A stretch of DNA of 64,000 bases from CAVRXZ01 sp963773035 (GCA_963773035.1 CAVYZX010000037.1:62001-126000), one strand, 5' to 3'; shown: positions 25,127 through 34,486, numbered from the stretch's first letter. The notes: a model not told the origin generated them from the letters alone. Numbers and translations: made by a program.

Positions 25127-26020
25127 TTGAGGACTCGTACCGCGATCGCTGCGCCGCTTGTGGTGCTGGCGTCGCTCTTCGGTCTCGAGTCTTCGACCAG
25201 CAGTCAGGCGGTCGCACGAGAGTACCCGGTCAGCGGTATGGTGCTGAGCCTGGATCGCGCAGAAAAGCGCGTCGTCGTATCGCACGAGCGGATTCCCGAC
25301 CTCATGGAAGGGATGACGATGCCGTTCACCGTGCGAGACGTGAAGGATTTGAGCGGCGTGGTGCCTGGCGCCATCGTCGAGTTCACGCTGGTAGTCACCA
25401 AAGAGACGTCGTACGCAAAGAGCCTTCGGGTCCGGCGTTACGAAAGCCTGGAACAGGACCCACTGAACGCCAGACGGCTGGGGCTGCTGAACCGCATCAA
25501 CCGCGGCGATACACCTTCCGCTGTGAATGTCGGCCAGCCGGTACCTGACTTCACATTGGTAAACCAGGCGAACCAGAAGGTCTCGCTATCACAGTTCCGC
25601 GGGAAAGTCGTCGCGCTGACGTTCATCTACACCAGTTGTCCTTTGCCCCAATTCTGTTTGCGCAGCGCCAACAACTTCGGCGTCCTTCAACGGCGCTTTC
25701 CACAGGAGCTCGGCCAGGACCTCATCCTCCTCACAGTCAGCTTCGATCCGTTGCGCGATCGGCCTGAAGTGCTCGCGCAGTACGCAAGCCAATGGAAAGC
25801 GGACCCCCGCACGTGGGCCTTCCTGACGGGAGAAGCCTCCGACGTCAAGCACGTCTGTCAGATGTTCGGTTTGGATTTCTTTCCGAACGAAGGGTCGTTC
25901 GACCATTTGCTCCGGACCGCTCTGATCGACCGCCAAGGGATGTTGGTGGCGAACATCGAAGGCAATCAGTTCACATCCGCCCAGCTCGTCGATCTCGTAC
26001 GAACCGTGATCGCTCCGTAG
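25127..26020 (+). CDS. CusF-like plus SCO1/SenC-like copper protein, with CX5C motif
   Basis: The protein has 297 residues. The start is a TTG at 25127, 3 nt after the Mo-subunit stop; it opens a signal peptide. Residues about 33-105 look like a CusF-type copper domain (SGMVLSLD, VVVSHERIPDLMEGMTMPF). Residues about 130-297 are a SCO1 thioredoxin fold (GQPVPDFTLVNQ, GKVVALTFIYTSCPLPQFC, LLTVSFDPLRD, SFDHLLRTALID). The two cysteines (171 and 177) are spaced CX5C, not the usual CX3C of SCO. The family delivers copper to cytochrome oxidase or copper enzymes. It may serve the PHM-like enzyme or a terminal oxidase elsewhere; this is inference. Confidence 0.8.
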   Translation: MRTRTAIAAPLVVLASLFGLESSTSSQAVAREYPVSGMVLSLDRAEKRVVVSHERIPDLMEGMTMPFTVRDVKDLSGVVPGAIVEFTLVVTKETSYAKSLRVRRYESLEQDPLNARRLGLLNRINRGDTPSAVNVGQPVPDFTLVNQANQKVSLSQFRGKVVALTFIYTSCPLPQFCLRSANNFGVLQRRFPQELGQDLILLTVSFDPLRDRPEVLAQYASQWKADPRTWAFLTGEASDVKHVCQMFGLDFFPNEGSFDHLLRTALIDRQGMLVANIEGNQFTSAQLVDLVRTVIAP

Positions 26021-26089
26021 CCTTCGTCGAAGCTGGGATTGCGGCGGTTGTGAACCACGAAGAACGAAGAGCACGAATTCGCAGTTCGG

Positions 26090-26668
26090 TTATTGACCGC
26101 GACCGCCAGCGGGGGCAGCGGCCGGCGGGTTGATGACGGCACCGTCCCAGTGCTCGACGAGCTTCCCATTTCTCACCCGGAAGCTGTCGAAAGTAAAAGC
26201 CTCGTAGAATTTGCCTGGCTCTGCGGTCGGGTCCTGCCTGTAGACCTTGTGGATCACCGAGACGATGTCGCATTCGGCGGTGACGACTTCGAAAGGATTG
26301 CCTTGCGGTGGCGGCGGGCCGGAGGCGCCTCCGCGCCCTGCGCCCGGACCCTGTCCGCGAGCGGCCTGCGCGAGAAATGCGTTCTTGAATTCCTCGTAGT
26401 CGCTTACTTTGTTGTCTTCGGCGCGCTTCTTGAACGCTGGGTTGTGCTGTTTGTAGCTCGGATCCGCCAGGGCGACGCGTGCCTCCCCGGTCGTGCGGAA
26501 GAATTCCATCGCCACTTTCTTATTCGCCTCGAGTTGAGCGGGCGTGGCAGAACAGCCTGGAGATGGATTAGCTTGTTGCGCCGGCGGGGGTTGCTGCGCG
26601 GTGACCGATGCGGCAAGGAACATCGTCGAGACGGATGCCGTCATCAACAACATCTTCTTAATGCTCAT
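26090..26668 (-). CDS. Exported SnoaL-like protein
   Basis: The protein has 192 residues. GAAGGAGAG precedes the ATG at 26668, and the signal peptide is MSIKKMLLMTASVSTMFLAA. One SnoaL-like domain follows: NKKVAMEFFRTTGEAR, YKQHNPAFKKR, a Gly/Pro-rich loop (GAGRGGASGPPPPQG) and LVEHWDGAVINPP. It is related to the double protein at 18813. It diverges from a LysR regulator gene 125 nt away, which often controls such a neighbour. The ligand is unknown. Confidence 0.78.
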   Translation of the reverse strand: MSIKKMLLMTASVSTMFLAASVTAQQPPPAQQANPSPGCSATPAQLEANKKVAMEFFRTTGEARVALADPSYKQHNPAFKKRAEDNKVSDYEEFKNAFLAQAARGQGPGAGRGGASGPPPPQGNPFEVVTAECDIVSVIHKVYRQDPTAEPGKFYEAFTFDSFRVRNGKLVEHWDGAVINPPAAAPAGGRGQ

Positions 26669-26743
26669 GGCTCTCTCCTTCACACACTTCAGACGGTTTG
26701 GCGTGCAGTGTTGAGGAGCCCGTGGCCCTATGTCCAATACTTT

Positions 26744-26753
26744 GAAACGTTTC
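26744..26753. promoter_or_regulatory. Palindrome GAAACGTTTC in a LysR-type divergent promoter region
   Basis: A perfect 10-bp palindrome midway in the gap between the SnoaL and LysR genes. LysR proteins commonly bind dyads in such positions and autoregulate. A possible -10 (TATAGA) for the regulator lies at 26773. Confidence 0.35.
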
Positions 26754-26793
26754 GCCGATACCGTTAGAGTATAGAGTCCCGACGGTCCCACTC

Positions 26794-27708
26794 ATGGAGT
26801 TGCGCCATCTTCGTGCTTTTGTCACGGTTGCCGAATCGCGGAGCTTTTCCAAAGCCGCCCGTCATCTTTACGTCTCACAGCCTCCACTGAGTCGCCACAT
26901 CCGCCAACTGGAGGAAGAGCTTGGCGTGACTGTCTTCGAGCGAACGCCGAGCGGCGTCACGCTGACGCGCGAGGGGACCCTTCTCCTCGAACGCGCCCGG
27001 ACGGTGCTGGCCGAAGCGAATGCATTTCTCGAGCTGGCTGGCCGCGCCAAAGTCGGCGCCGCGAATCCGTTGAAGGTCGGGATGGCGAGGGGACTGTGTG
27101 AAGTGGTGAATCGGATCAGGCTGGATCTCGCAAGCCGCCACCCCGAGATGGCGATCGAAGGCATCGACATGGCTTCGTCGCTGCAGTACGACGCGCTTCG
27201 CGAAAAATCGATCGACGTCGGTGTCTGCCGTCACGTTGCTGATGATGCCGCCGTCGACTCCGAAACGCTCTTCGAGGAGCATTTCGTCGTCGTTGTCAGC
27301 GAACAATCGCCACTGGCCAAGCATAAGTCGCTCACGTTGAAACAGGTCGCCAACCAACCGCTGCTGCTGCACGATCGCGCGTGGGCGGCGTTGTCGCACG
27401 ACAAGATCCTTGCGCTGTACGCCGCCGCCGGCGTCATGCCACACGCGACCACGCTGCACGCCGAGCCGGGCGAACAGGCGTCGATGCTGGCCGTCGCCTC
27501 GGGACAAGGCATTGCGCTGGCCCTTCGAAGTCCGCTCAGTCGCAGCTACGTTCAAGTCAACGACGTCGCTGCGGTTGCACTCGATGAGCCGGATGCAGTG
27601 CTCCAGGTTCAAGTCGCGTGGCGCCGGGGCGCCGTTTCACCACCGATCCAGGAATTTCTCCGTTCCGCCCGCGTCGTCTTCGGAGCGCCGGAGCCCCAGC
27701 CTCGGTGA
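26794..27708 (+). CDS. LysR-family transcriptional regulator
   Basis: The protein has 304 residues. The N-terminal winged helix-turn-helix is classical: MELRHLRAFVTVAESRSFSK, AARHLYVSQPPLSRHIRQLE, ELGVTVFERTPSGVTLTREG. The effector domain spans about 90-295, with the usual NPLKVGMARGL start of its first subdomain. It is cytoplasmic and binds DNA. The divergent SnoaL gene is the likely target. No Shine-Dalgarno is obvious. A REP-like element begins directly after its stop codon. Confidence 0.9.
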   Translation: MELRHLRAFVTVAESRSFSKAARHLYVSQPPLSRHIRQLEEELGVTVFERTPSGVTLTREGTLLLERARTVLAEANAFLELAGRAKVGAANPLKVGMARGLCEVVNRIRLDLASRHPEMAIEGIDMASSLQYDALREKSIDVGVCRHVADDAAVDSETLFEEHFVVVVSEQSPLAKHKSLTLKQVANQPLLLHDRAWAALSHDKILALYAAAGVMPHATTLHAEPGEQASMLAVASGQGIALALRSPLSRSYVQVNDVAAVALDEPDAVLQVQVAWRRGAVSPPIQEFLRSARVVFGAPEPQPR

Positions 27709-27777
27709 GTGTGGCTTCCGGCTTCAGCCGGAAGATCAATGCCAGCGCCTCCTTCCGCCTAAAGGCGGAAGCCACAC
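27709..27777. repeat. REP-like element: 11-bp outer stem with two 9-bp hairpins
   Basis: The outer arms GTGTGGCTTCC and GGAAGCCACAC are perfect complements. Inside are two perfect hairpins: CTTCCGGCT-TC-AGCCGGAAG (27716-27735) and CTTCCGCCT-AA-AGGCGGAAG (27752-27771). It begins right after the LysR stop and may terminate its transcript. Same architecture as 13784 and 36576. Confidence 0.75.
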
Positions 27778-28074
27778 GAGAAGACTTCGCAGGCTCTGCT
27801 AGCTGAAAGCGCCATGCTGAGCGTTACTTTGCCGGTATAGGGCCTTGCCGTGCCGGTATCGAGCGCGTGTTTTAAGCCAAGTTTTCGTATCCATCTCGCC
27901 GAAATGCGTCGAGCAACCTGTTTTCAAGCGATTGCTCGTTGACTCTGATGGTTCATGTCCCTAAGATTCGGCGCAACCCGTTACATCGAGGCATTTCGTG
28001 TCGGTTGGTGGACGGCAGCCCGATGCCGTGACGGCGGTCAGATTCCGAGAAGTGGTCGATCAAGGAGGCGAAGC
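27778..28074 (+). other. Non-coding leader of the TonB receptor gene
   Basis: About 300 nt without a supported gene. It holds a direct repeat (TTGCCGGTAT near 27830 and TGCCGGTAT near 27852) and AT-richer sequence around 27870-27950. An in-frame ATG at 27955 would add 40 residues without a signal, so it is rejected as the start. The Shine-Dalgarno AAGGAGG for the gene lies at 28062. No riboswitch structure was identified. Confidence 0.4.
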
Positions 28075-31000
28075 ATGCGTGGATTAGTGAAGGCTGTATT
28101 CGCGCTCTCGTGTCTGCTCTTGATTCCATCGGCGGCGTACGCTCAGGGAGCCATCGCCGGTACGGTGAAAGACGCCTCCGGCGCAGTCTTGCCTGGGGTC
28201 ACCATTGAAGCGGCGAGCCCGGTGCTGATTGAGAAGACCCGCAGCGTCGTATCCGATGGCTCGGGCAACTATCGCATTGAGGACTTGCGGCCTGGCACTT
28301 ATACGGTCACGTTCACGTTGGCTGGTTTCAGCACCGTGAAACGCGACGAGCTCATCGTCTCTGGAACGGCCGTGACCACGGCTGATGCGGCGTTGCGCGT
28401 CGGCGCGGTGACGGAAACCATCACGGTTACTGGCGAATCACCGATCGTCGACACGTCCAACACGAGAAAACAGGTCGTGCTCGATCACGATGCCGTCCAG
28501 AACCTGCCGAGCTCGCGACAATACTACACGCTTGCGCGAATGGCGGCCGGTACTTCCGGCGGAGGCGCTGACGTCGGCGGGAGCGCCGGCATCGCGGACG
28601 TCGGCCAAAGCCTCACGGCACACGGCAGCAAGGCCGTCGATCAGCGGGTGATGCTGAACGGCGTCAGCATCATGACGCTGCAGGCCGGCGGCAACATCGG
28701 CGGCCAGCAGCCCGACGTGGGATCCGCATCCGAAATCGCCATTGACACGTCGTCGCTTTCTGCCGAGGGGCCAACGGGTGGAGTCCGCATCAATTTCATC
28801 CCGAAGGACGGTGGCAACAAATTCGGCAATTCGCTGTTCTACACATTTGCGAACGAGTCGATGCAGGGGACCAACTACACCGACGAGCTCAAGGCCAGAG
28901 GGTTGGCGACGCCGACCAAGATCCACAACGTTTGGGATTTGAACGAATCGGTTGGCGGCCCCATCGTGAAAGACAAAGCGTGGTTCTGGTTCTCGACCCG
29001 CTTCAATCGCGTGAACTCGTTCGCTGGCATCTTTGAGAACCAGAACGCGTTCAACCCGAACGCGTGGACGTACGTGCCCGACCAGGGCACCCCAGCGGAA
29101 AATCACGGAGAGGTGCAGCAGAACAACCTACGCATCACCTGGCAGGCGGCATCTAAGGTCAAGGTCGCGTTCGAGCAGAAGATCGATTCATTCTGTAACT
29201 GTCCGTATCAAGCCGGCGCAATTGCTCCTACTAGTAACGGTCAGTTTAATGCCGTGCTGGCCGCTCCCGAAGCCGCCCGCGATCGGCGCTTCCCGCGCCT
29301 CCGGCAAGAGCATGTGGAATTCACTTCGCCCGTCACCAGCAAGCTGCTGCTCGAATTCGTGGGTATGCACTTGTTCGAGCGTTGGGGCAACATGGATCTG
29401 CGCGGGAGCGATAACGGCGGGTCGCTCACCGATGCTGAGGCGGCAGCGATTCAGAACATGATCTCGGTGGCCGATCAGGCGAGCGGCCTGATGTACCGCA
29501 GCTACGCCGCAACTGGATTCGGCGGGCTGAACAACACGGTCGTCCCCAACTACACCTATCGCGTCGCGGCGTCTTACGTCACCGGCACCCACACCTTCAA
29601 AACCGGCTGGAACGACACGTGGGGGTACCAGGAGACATACAACTACGCCTACCAGCCGATCAGCTACACGTTCAACAACGGGACCCCGACCTTCGTGACT
29701 CAATGGGCGGCTCCAACCACCGCGCGCAGCGAAGAAAACCACGACTTCGGTGCGTTTGCACAGGACAGCTGGAAACTGAGTCGGGCGACGGTCACGGGGG
29801 CAATCAGGTACGACTTGTTCAAAACATCGTTTCCGGAGCAGACGATCGGACCAGGCTCCGCCTTGGTCGGCCTTCAGAACCGAAACCTCACCTTCCCCGC
29901 GAAGGACAACACCAACTGGAAGGACATCACGTATCGATCGGGTGCCGTCTTCGACCTGTTCGGCAACGGCAAGTCGGCGGTGAAGGTGGCAGCGAACAAG
30001 TATCTACTCGGGCAGACGCTCAACGCTTTGGGAGCTGCCACGACAAATCCTGTCAACGCCATGCGAACGTTCACGACCCGCAGCTGGGGCGACTCCAACG
30101 GCAACTTCGCAGTGGATTGCAACCTGGGGAATCCGCTTGCGCAAAACCTCTCGGCGGGCGGCGGCGACAACTGCGGCCAGATCGCCAATCTCGACTTTGG
30201 CTCTACCATTCCCGGCGCGACGTTCGATCCGGATTTGCTGACCGGTTGGGGACACCGGGCGAGCAACTGGGAATTCTCGGCGGGCATCCAGCAGCAGCTT
30301 CATCCGCGCATTTCGCTGGACTTCGCGTTCTACCGGCGTATCTGGCAGAACTTCCCGGTCGTCGACAACGTGCTGGCATCAGCCAGTGACTTTCAGCAGT
30401 TCACCATGACCGTGCCGGCAAACGCACAGCTGACTGACGGCGGCGGTTACTCGTTGAACTATTACAACGTCAACCCGAACAGGTTCGGATTTACCCAGAA
30501 CAACTACACACTGTCGGACAAGTTCGGCAACGAATACGAACATTGGAACGGCTTCGACATCAGCGTCAACGGCCGCCTTGCCAACGGTCTTCGGTTCCAA
30601 GCCGGGACCGGAACTGGGAGAACGGTGGCCGACAACTGCGAGATCATCGCGCAGCTGCCCGAAATGTTGAGCTGGGGTGCCACAAACGCGGCCGCTGTCG
30701 CGGCCAACGGGGCTCAGCCACAACTGGCAAAGGAGTTCTGCCACCTCCAAGAACCGTGGATGACGGGCTTCAAAGGGCTGGTTTTCTACACGATTCCAAA
30801 AGTGGATGTGCAGGTAGCGGCGACGTTCCGCAGCACGCCTGGCATCGCGAACGCCTTCGGCGCCGGCGCCGGTGGCGCGCAGCCGTCCGGTCTGCAGGCG
30901 AATTTCGCAGCGACCAACACGTACCTCGCCGCGAACTCAAACCTCGGACGGTTGCTTTCCGGCACGACGCAGCCAAATCAAAACACCGTCCTGCAGATCG

Positions 31001-31239
31001 TCAATCCGGACACAGTCTATTTGGATCGCGACCAGCAGCTTGATTTCCGGGTCGGCAAAGTGTTCCGGTGGTCCGGCACCAGAACGACGGTCAACCTCGA
31101 CATGTACAACCTACTGAACCGCAACACTATATTGACAGCGAACCAGACGTACTCGCTCACAAACAACCCTTGGCAGAATCCCACGGCGATCGCTAATCCG
31201 CGACTGTTCAAAATCAGCTTCACGTTCGACGTCAGGTAG
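28075..31239 (+). CDS. TonB-dependent receptor, Oar-like with carboxypeptidase regulatory domain
   Basis: The protein has 1054 residues; AAGGAGG and a signal peptide (VFALSCLLLIPSAAYAQ) fix the start at 28075. Residues about 24-105 are a CarboxypepD_reg-like domain (GAIAGTVKDASGAVLPGVTI, DGSGNYRIEDLRPGTYTVTF). A plug-like region (about 115-240, ITVTGESPIVDTSNTRKQVV, RVMLNGVSIM) is followed by a long outer-membrane barrel ending in the aromatic FKISFTFDVR. The barrel end of a typical outer-membrane protein usually has a terminal aromatic; here the last residues are VR. Such receptors import large or hydrophobic ligands. It stands alone, but lies between the redox region and the third A-B-C cassette. 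Confidence 0.88.
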   Translation: MRGLVKAVFALSCLLLIPSAAYAQGAIAGTVKDASGAVLPGVTIEAASPVLIEKTRSVVSDGSGNYRIEDLRPGTYTVTFTLAGFSTVKRDELIVSGTAVTTADAALRVGAVTETITVTGESPIVDTSNTRKQVVLDHDAVQNLPSSRQYYTLARMAAGTSGGGADVGGSAGIADVGQSLTAHGSKAVDQRVMLNGVSIMTLQAGGNIGGQQPDVGSASEIAIDTSSLSAEGPTGGVRINFIPKDGGNKFGNSLFYTFANESMQGTNYTDELKARGLATPTKIHNVWDLNESVGGPIVKDKAWFWFSTRFNRVNSFAGIFENQNAFNPNAWTYVPDQGTPAENHGEVQQNNLRITWQAASKVKVAFEQKIDSFCNCPYQAGAIAPTSNGQFNAVLAAPEAARDRRFPRLRQEHVEFTSPVTSKLLLEFVGMHLFERWGNMDLRGSDNGGSLTDAEAAAIQNMISVADQASGLMYRSYAATGFGGLNNTVVPNYTYRVAASYVTGTHTFKTGWNDTWGYQETYNYAYQPISYTFNNGTPTFVTQWAAPTTARSEENHDFGAFAQDSWKLSRATVTGAIRYDLFKTSFPEQTIGPGSALVGLQNRNLTFPAKDNTNWKDITYRSGAVFDLFGNGKSAVKVAANKYLLGQTLNALGAATTNPVNAMRTFTTRSWGDSNGNFAVDCNLGNPLAQNLSAGGGDNCGQIANLDFGSTIPGATFDPDLLTGWGHRASNWEFSAGIQQQLHPRISLDFAFYRRIWQNFPVVDNVLASASDFQQFTMTVPANAQLTDGGGYSLNYYNVNPNRFGFTQNNYTLSDKFGNEYEHWNGFDISVNGRLANGLRFQAGTGTGRTVADNCEIIAQLPEMLSWGATNAAAVAANGAQPQLAKEFCHLQEPWMTGFKGLVFYTIPKVDVQVAATFRSTPGIANAFGAGAGGAQPSGLQANFAATNTYLAANSNLGRLLSGTTQPNQNTVLQIVNPDTVYLDRDQQLDFRVGKVFRWSGTRTTVNLDMYNLLNRNTILTANQTYSLTNNPWQNPTAIANPRLFKISFTFDVR

Positions 31240-31336
31240 TCGCGGATACGATACACTCGACGCTGAGGGATCGGACCTTATCAGGAGGTCTCGATCCTTC
31301 AGCGTTTGATCCGCCCGTTCCAGGCCCAACTGCCTC

Positions 31337-34300
31337 ATGCCGTCGGCTGTTCTGTACTTCCTTTTCTTCTGTTCCGGCGTCAGCAGTCTCGTCTACCAGG
31401 TCGTCTGGGTCCGTCAGTTCGGAAACGTTTTCGGCGCCACCGTATATTCCACATCGCTGGTCGTCGCCGTATTCATGCTGGGTCTCGGCTCCGGAGGCTA
31501 TCTGGTCGGCCGCTGGGCCGACCGACGGTACCTCCACGCTCCCGAATCGCTGCTGCGCGCCTATGGGCTCGTCGAATTCCTTATCGCGGGTCTAGGGCTT
31601 GCGATTTCGCTCGCGTTGCCGCACCTTCACGCGCTGGCGGCGCTCTCTTCATCGTACGCGGTGGACAAGGCCGGGTGGTTCGCTCCGTCCCGGCTGTCCT
31701 CTGCCGCGCAGGCAGCTATCGCGCTCGGTCTGCTCGGTCCAATCACGCTGCTGATGGGCGGCACACTCACATTGCTGATTCGTCATCGCGTCCGGGCTGA
31801 CGTCGAACGCGCCGGCGGGTGGAAGATTGCCGTCCTGTATGCCGTCAACACGGCCGGCGCGGCGGCAGGCGCGTTCCTGACCGATTTCGCCTTGATTCCG
31901 GCCGCAGGGCTCCGCGCAACGCAGTTTTCTGCAGTCGCGCTCAACCTCGTTGCCGGCGCTGGAGCATTGCTTCTGTCGCGTTCGCCCGCGAGAGCGTCAG
32001 CCCGCCGGCGCCCGCAGGTCGCCACCATTCCCGAGCCGGCGCCGACGGAATTACGCGGCCGGTATCTACATGTTGTCACCGGGACGTGCGTGGCGCTGAT
32101 GCTCTCGGGGTTTGCCGCGATGGGCATGGAGATTGTCTGGCTGCGCCACTTTAACCTGCTCCTCGGTGGCTTTCGCGCGGTGTTTTCGCTCGTGCTGACG
32201 ATCATGTTGGCTGGCATCGGCACTGGCGCGCTGATCGGCGGCGTGATCAATCGGTGGTCGGCGAAACCGGTTCAACGTCTGATGCTGGTGCAGGGGCTGC
32301 TGACGGCGACGATGCTGCTCGGGCTGGCGTCGAATGGTTTCGCAGACCTCGATGTCGAGCGGCATGCGATTGAAGCGACACTGGCCGGGCTGTCTCCCTT
32401 CGGCCGTCGCCTCACGGAGCTCTGGTATAACGCGCGCCCGATGCTCGTCGAGCTGGGTGTCCCGTCGCTCTTGATGGGCAGCGCGTTTCCCCTCGCCAAT
32501 GGCGTGATTCAACACGCTGAGCGCGCCGTCGGCACGCGGGCCGGGGCGCTCTATCTCACAAACACCGCAGGCGCTGTCTGCGGATCGCTCGTTGCGGGTT
32601 ATGTCCTGTTGCCCCTGTTTGGCATGCAGGCAAGCGCCACGATTCTCGCGCTCGTGGCAGCGCTGCCGATTCTTCCGCTGGCATTGACTATCGACCGTCG
32701 TGCGGCACTCGGAGCCGTTCTCACACCGGCGGTCATCGCGGCCGTCGCCGTCGGTTGGTGGCTTCGTCTCCCTTCTGATTACGTCCTGCGCCGCTCCCTG
32801 GCGCCGCTGTCTGCGGGCCAGCGGCTGGTCACGCTTCACGAAGGCGTCACGGAGGTCGTCGCCGTCACGGAAGTACCGGGCCGCGGCCGAAGCCTCATGA
32901 CGAACGGCCATGCCATGTCGTCTACGGCCCTTCTCGACCAGCGGTACATGCGTGCCCTCGCGCATATCCCCCTTTTGTTGTCGTCGGCGACGCATCCATC
33001 GCGGGTTCTGGTGATCGGCTTCGGCGTCGGCAACACCACCCATGCCGCCACACTTCACCCGAGCATGGAACGCGTGGAGGTCGCTGACCTTTCCCGCGCG
33101 ATCTTCGAGCACGCCGGCTATTTCCATGAGGCGAACGAAGACGTCCTGCGCGATCCGCGCGTCCGAGTCTATGTCAACGATGGCCGGCAGCATCTACTGA
33201 TGCAGCCTGCGGCTTCTTACGATCTCATTACTCTCGAACCGCCGCCGATCGCTCACGCCGGCGCGGCCGCGCTGTACTCGCGCGAGTTCTACGAGCTGGC
33301 GCGCACGCGGTTGAAGCCGGGTGGGTATCTCAGTCAGTGGCTGCCTGCGTATCAGGTGCCCGCCGAGACGAGCCTTGCGATGGTGCGCGCGTTCATCGAC
33401 GTGTTCCCGGTGTCGGTGCTTCTGTCGGGCATGCAGGGGGAACTCCTGCTCGTCGGGACGAGCGGCGCCTCCATTGAAGTCGATCCGGACCGGCTCGCGC
33501 GTGGGCTCGAGCAGTCACCGAGGGTCGCAGACGATCTGCGCCGGCTCGATCTGGGAACCGTCACAGAAATCGTCGGCACGTTCGTCGGATCGGCAGACAC
33601 GCTCGCCCGGGCGACGCGTGACTCGCTGCCGGTGTCAGACGACCGTCCTCTTCAGGAGTACGGCGTCCGCTCCGTCCTCAGCTCGGGAACGAGCGGTGTG
33701 CCGGCCGCGTTGTTCGATCTGTCCGCGGCGGCCAGGTGGTGTCCTCGATGTTTCGACGGAGACCGACCGGCGCCGGCAGTTGCCGGACTCGACACGTACC
33801 TGGCGTTGCTCGACGAAGCGTACCGTGCGCCGGCGGACGCACGGACTGCCGCGGCGGGCCGCGCCGGAGCGCGGCGAATTCTTGATAGTGCGTACCTTGG
33901 TGCGGTCCTTCCGGACAACGACGCTGTCTACAACATCATCGGCGTGACGCTGCTGCGCGAAGCACGCTACCTCGAAGCGGCCGATGCCTTCCGGGTCGCA
34001 CTCAAACGGCGCCCTGATTCTGCCGACGCCAACCGCAATCTCGGAACGGCGCTGGCCGCGACAGGACACGCCTCAGAGGCAATCGCATACCTCCGCCGCG
34101 CCGTGCAGCTCGCGCCGGACAACGGCGGCGCACAATACGAGCTCGGGAATCTGCTACTCGCGCGGCGCGAGTTCGCGCAGGCGGCGAACTGTCTCCGAGC
34201 GGCAGTACGCGCAATGCCCGACTTCGCCGCCGGGCACAACAGCTTCGGGATCGCGCTCGCGAGTCTCGGCGAGATGACTCAGGCGATCGAGCAATTCAAA

Positions 34301-34387
34301 CAGGCCGTGAATCTGGATCCTGACTTCGCCGAGGCTCGACGCAATCTTGCCTTGGCATTCGATCGCGCCAATGAAGCACGCCGCTGA
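31337..34387 (+). CDS. Membrane spermidine-synthase-like protein with C-terminal TPRs
   Basis: The protein has 1016 residues. The N-terminal half (about 1-480) has many hydrophobic segments beginning VLYFLFFCSGVSSLVYQVVW, the pattern of 'fused MFS/spermidine synthase' proteins. About 500-720 is a Rossmann methyltransferase-like aminopropyltransferase domain (VLVIGFGVGNTTHAATLHP, VYVNDGRQHLL, YDLITLEPPPIAHAGAAALY). The usual catalytic Asp of 'D.I..D' is Glu here (DLITLEPPP), so polyamine synthesis is doubtful. About 860-1010 holds TPR repeats (YLEAADAFRVALKRRPDSAD, AIAYLRRAVQLAPDNGGAQY, AIEQFKQAVNLDPDFAEARR). It is a single gene with no export signal other than the membrane segments. Function is uncertain. 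Confidence 0.75.
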   Translation: MPSAVLYFLFFCSGVSSLVYQVVWVRQFGNVFGATVYSTSLVVAVFMLGLGSGGYLVGRWADRRYLHAPESLLRAYGLVEFLIAGLGLAISLALPHLHALAALSSSYAVDKAGWFAPSRLSSAAQAAIALGLLGPITLLMGGTLTLLIRHRVRADVERAGGWKIAVLYAVNTAGAAAGAFLTDFALIPAAGLRATQFSAVALNLVAGAGALLLSRSPARASARRRPQVATIPEPAPTELRGRYLHVVTGTCVALMLSGFAAMGMEIVWLRHFNLLLGGFRAVFSLVLTIMLAGIGTGALIGGVINRWSAKPVQRLMLVQGLLTATMLLGLASNGFADLDVERHAIEATLAGLSPFGRRLTELWYNARPMLVELGVPSLLMGSAFPLANGVIQHAERAVGTRAGALYLTNTAGAVCGSLVAGYVLLPLFGMQASATILALVAALPILPLALTIDRRAALGAVLTPAVIAAVAVGWWLRLPSDYVLRRSLAPLSAGQRLVTLHEGVTEVVAVTEVPGRGRSLMTNGHAMSSTALLDQRYMRALAHIPLLLSSATHPSRVLVIGFGVGNTTHAATLHPSMERVEVADLSRAIFEHAGYFHEANEDVLRDPRVRVYVNDGRQHLLMQPAASYDLITLEPPPIAHAGAAALYSREFYELARTRLKPGGYLSQWLPAYQVPAETSLAMVRAFIDVFPVSVLLSGMQGELLLVGTSGASIEVDPDRLARGLEQSPRVADDLRRLDLGTVTEIVGTFVGSADTLARATRDSLPVSDDRPLQEYGVRSVLSSGTSGVPAALFDLSAAARWCPRCFDGDRPAPAVAGLDTYLALLDEAYRAPADARTAAAGRAGARRILDSAYLGAVLPDNDAVYNIIGVTLLREARYLEAADAFRVALKRRPDSADANRNLGTALAATGHASEAIAYLRRAVQLAPDNGGAQYELGNLLLARREFAQAANCLRAAVRAMPDFAAGHNSFGIALASLGEMTQAIEQFKQAVNLDPDFAEARRNLALAFDRANEARR

Positions 34388-34480
34388 GGCGAGCCATAGA
34401 TGCGGAGCATACGACTATGCGGAGCAGGTATAAGGTCGTGATCAAGACGTAAGTACCACGCGATCAGTCAGCTGGCCGAC

Positions 34481-34486
34481 TATAAT
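34481..34486 (+). promoter_or_regulatory. Candidate -10 box (TATAAT) for cassette 3
   Basis: TATAAT lies 82 nt upstream of the A gene start, in a 180-nt gap. No clear -35 hexamer at 17 nt. The leader ends in AGGAGA before ATG 34568. Confidence 0.4.

Noticed and set aside
22961..25285. Two long antisense frames opposite the molybdenum subunit
   Set aside because: The opposite strand encodes a clear xanthine-dehydrogenase family protein; the antisense translations match no family.
27955..28074. Earlier start for the TonB receptor
   Set aside because: It would add 40 residues before an obvious signal peptide; AAGGAGG fits the start at 28075.
32066..33193. A 375-codon minus-strand frame inside the spermidine-synthase-like gene
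   Set aside because: Composition is Arg/Gln/His-rich, and the sense strand has a continuous conserved protein.
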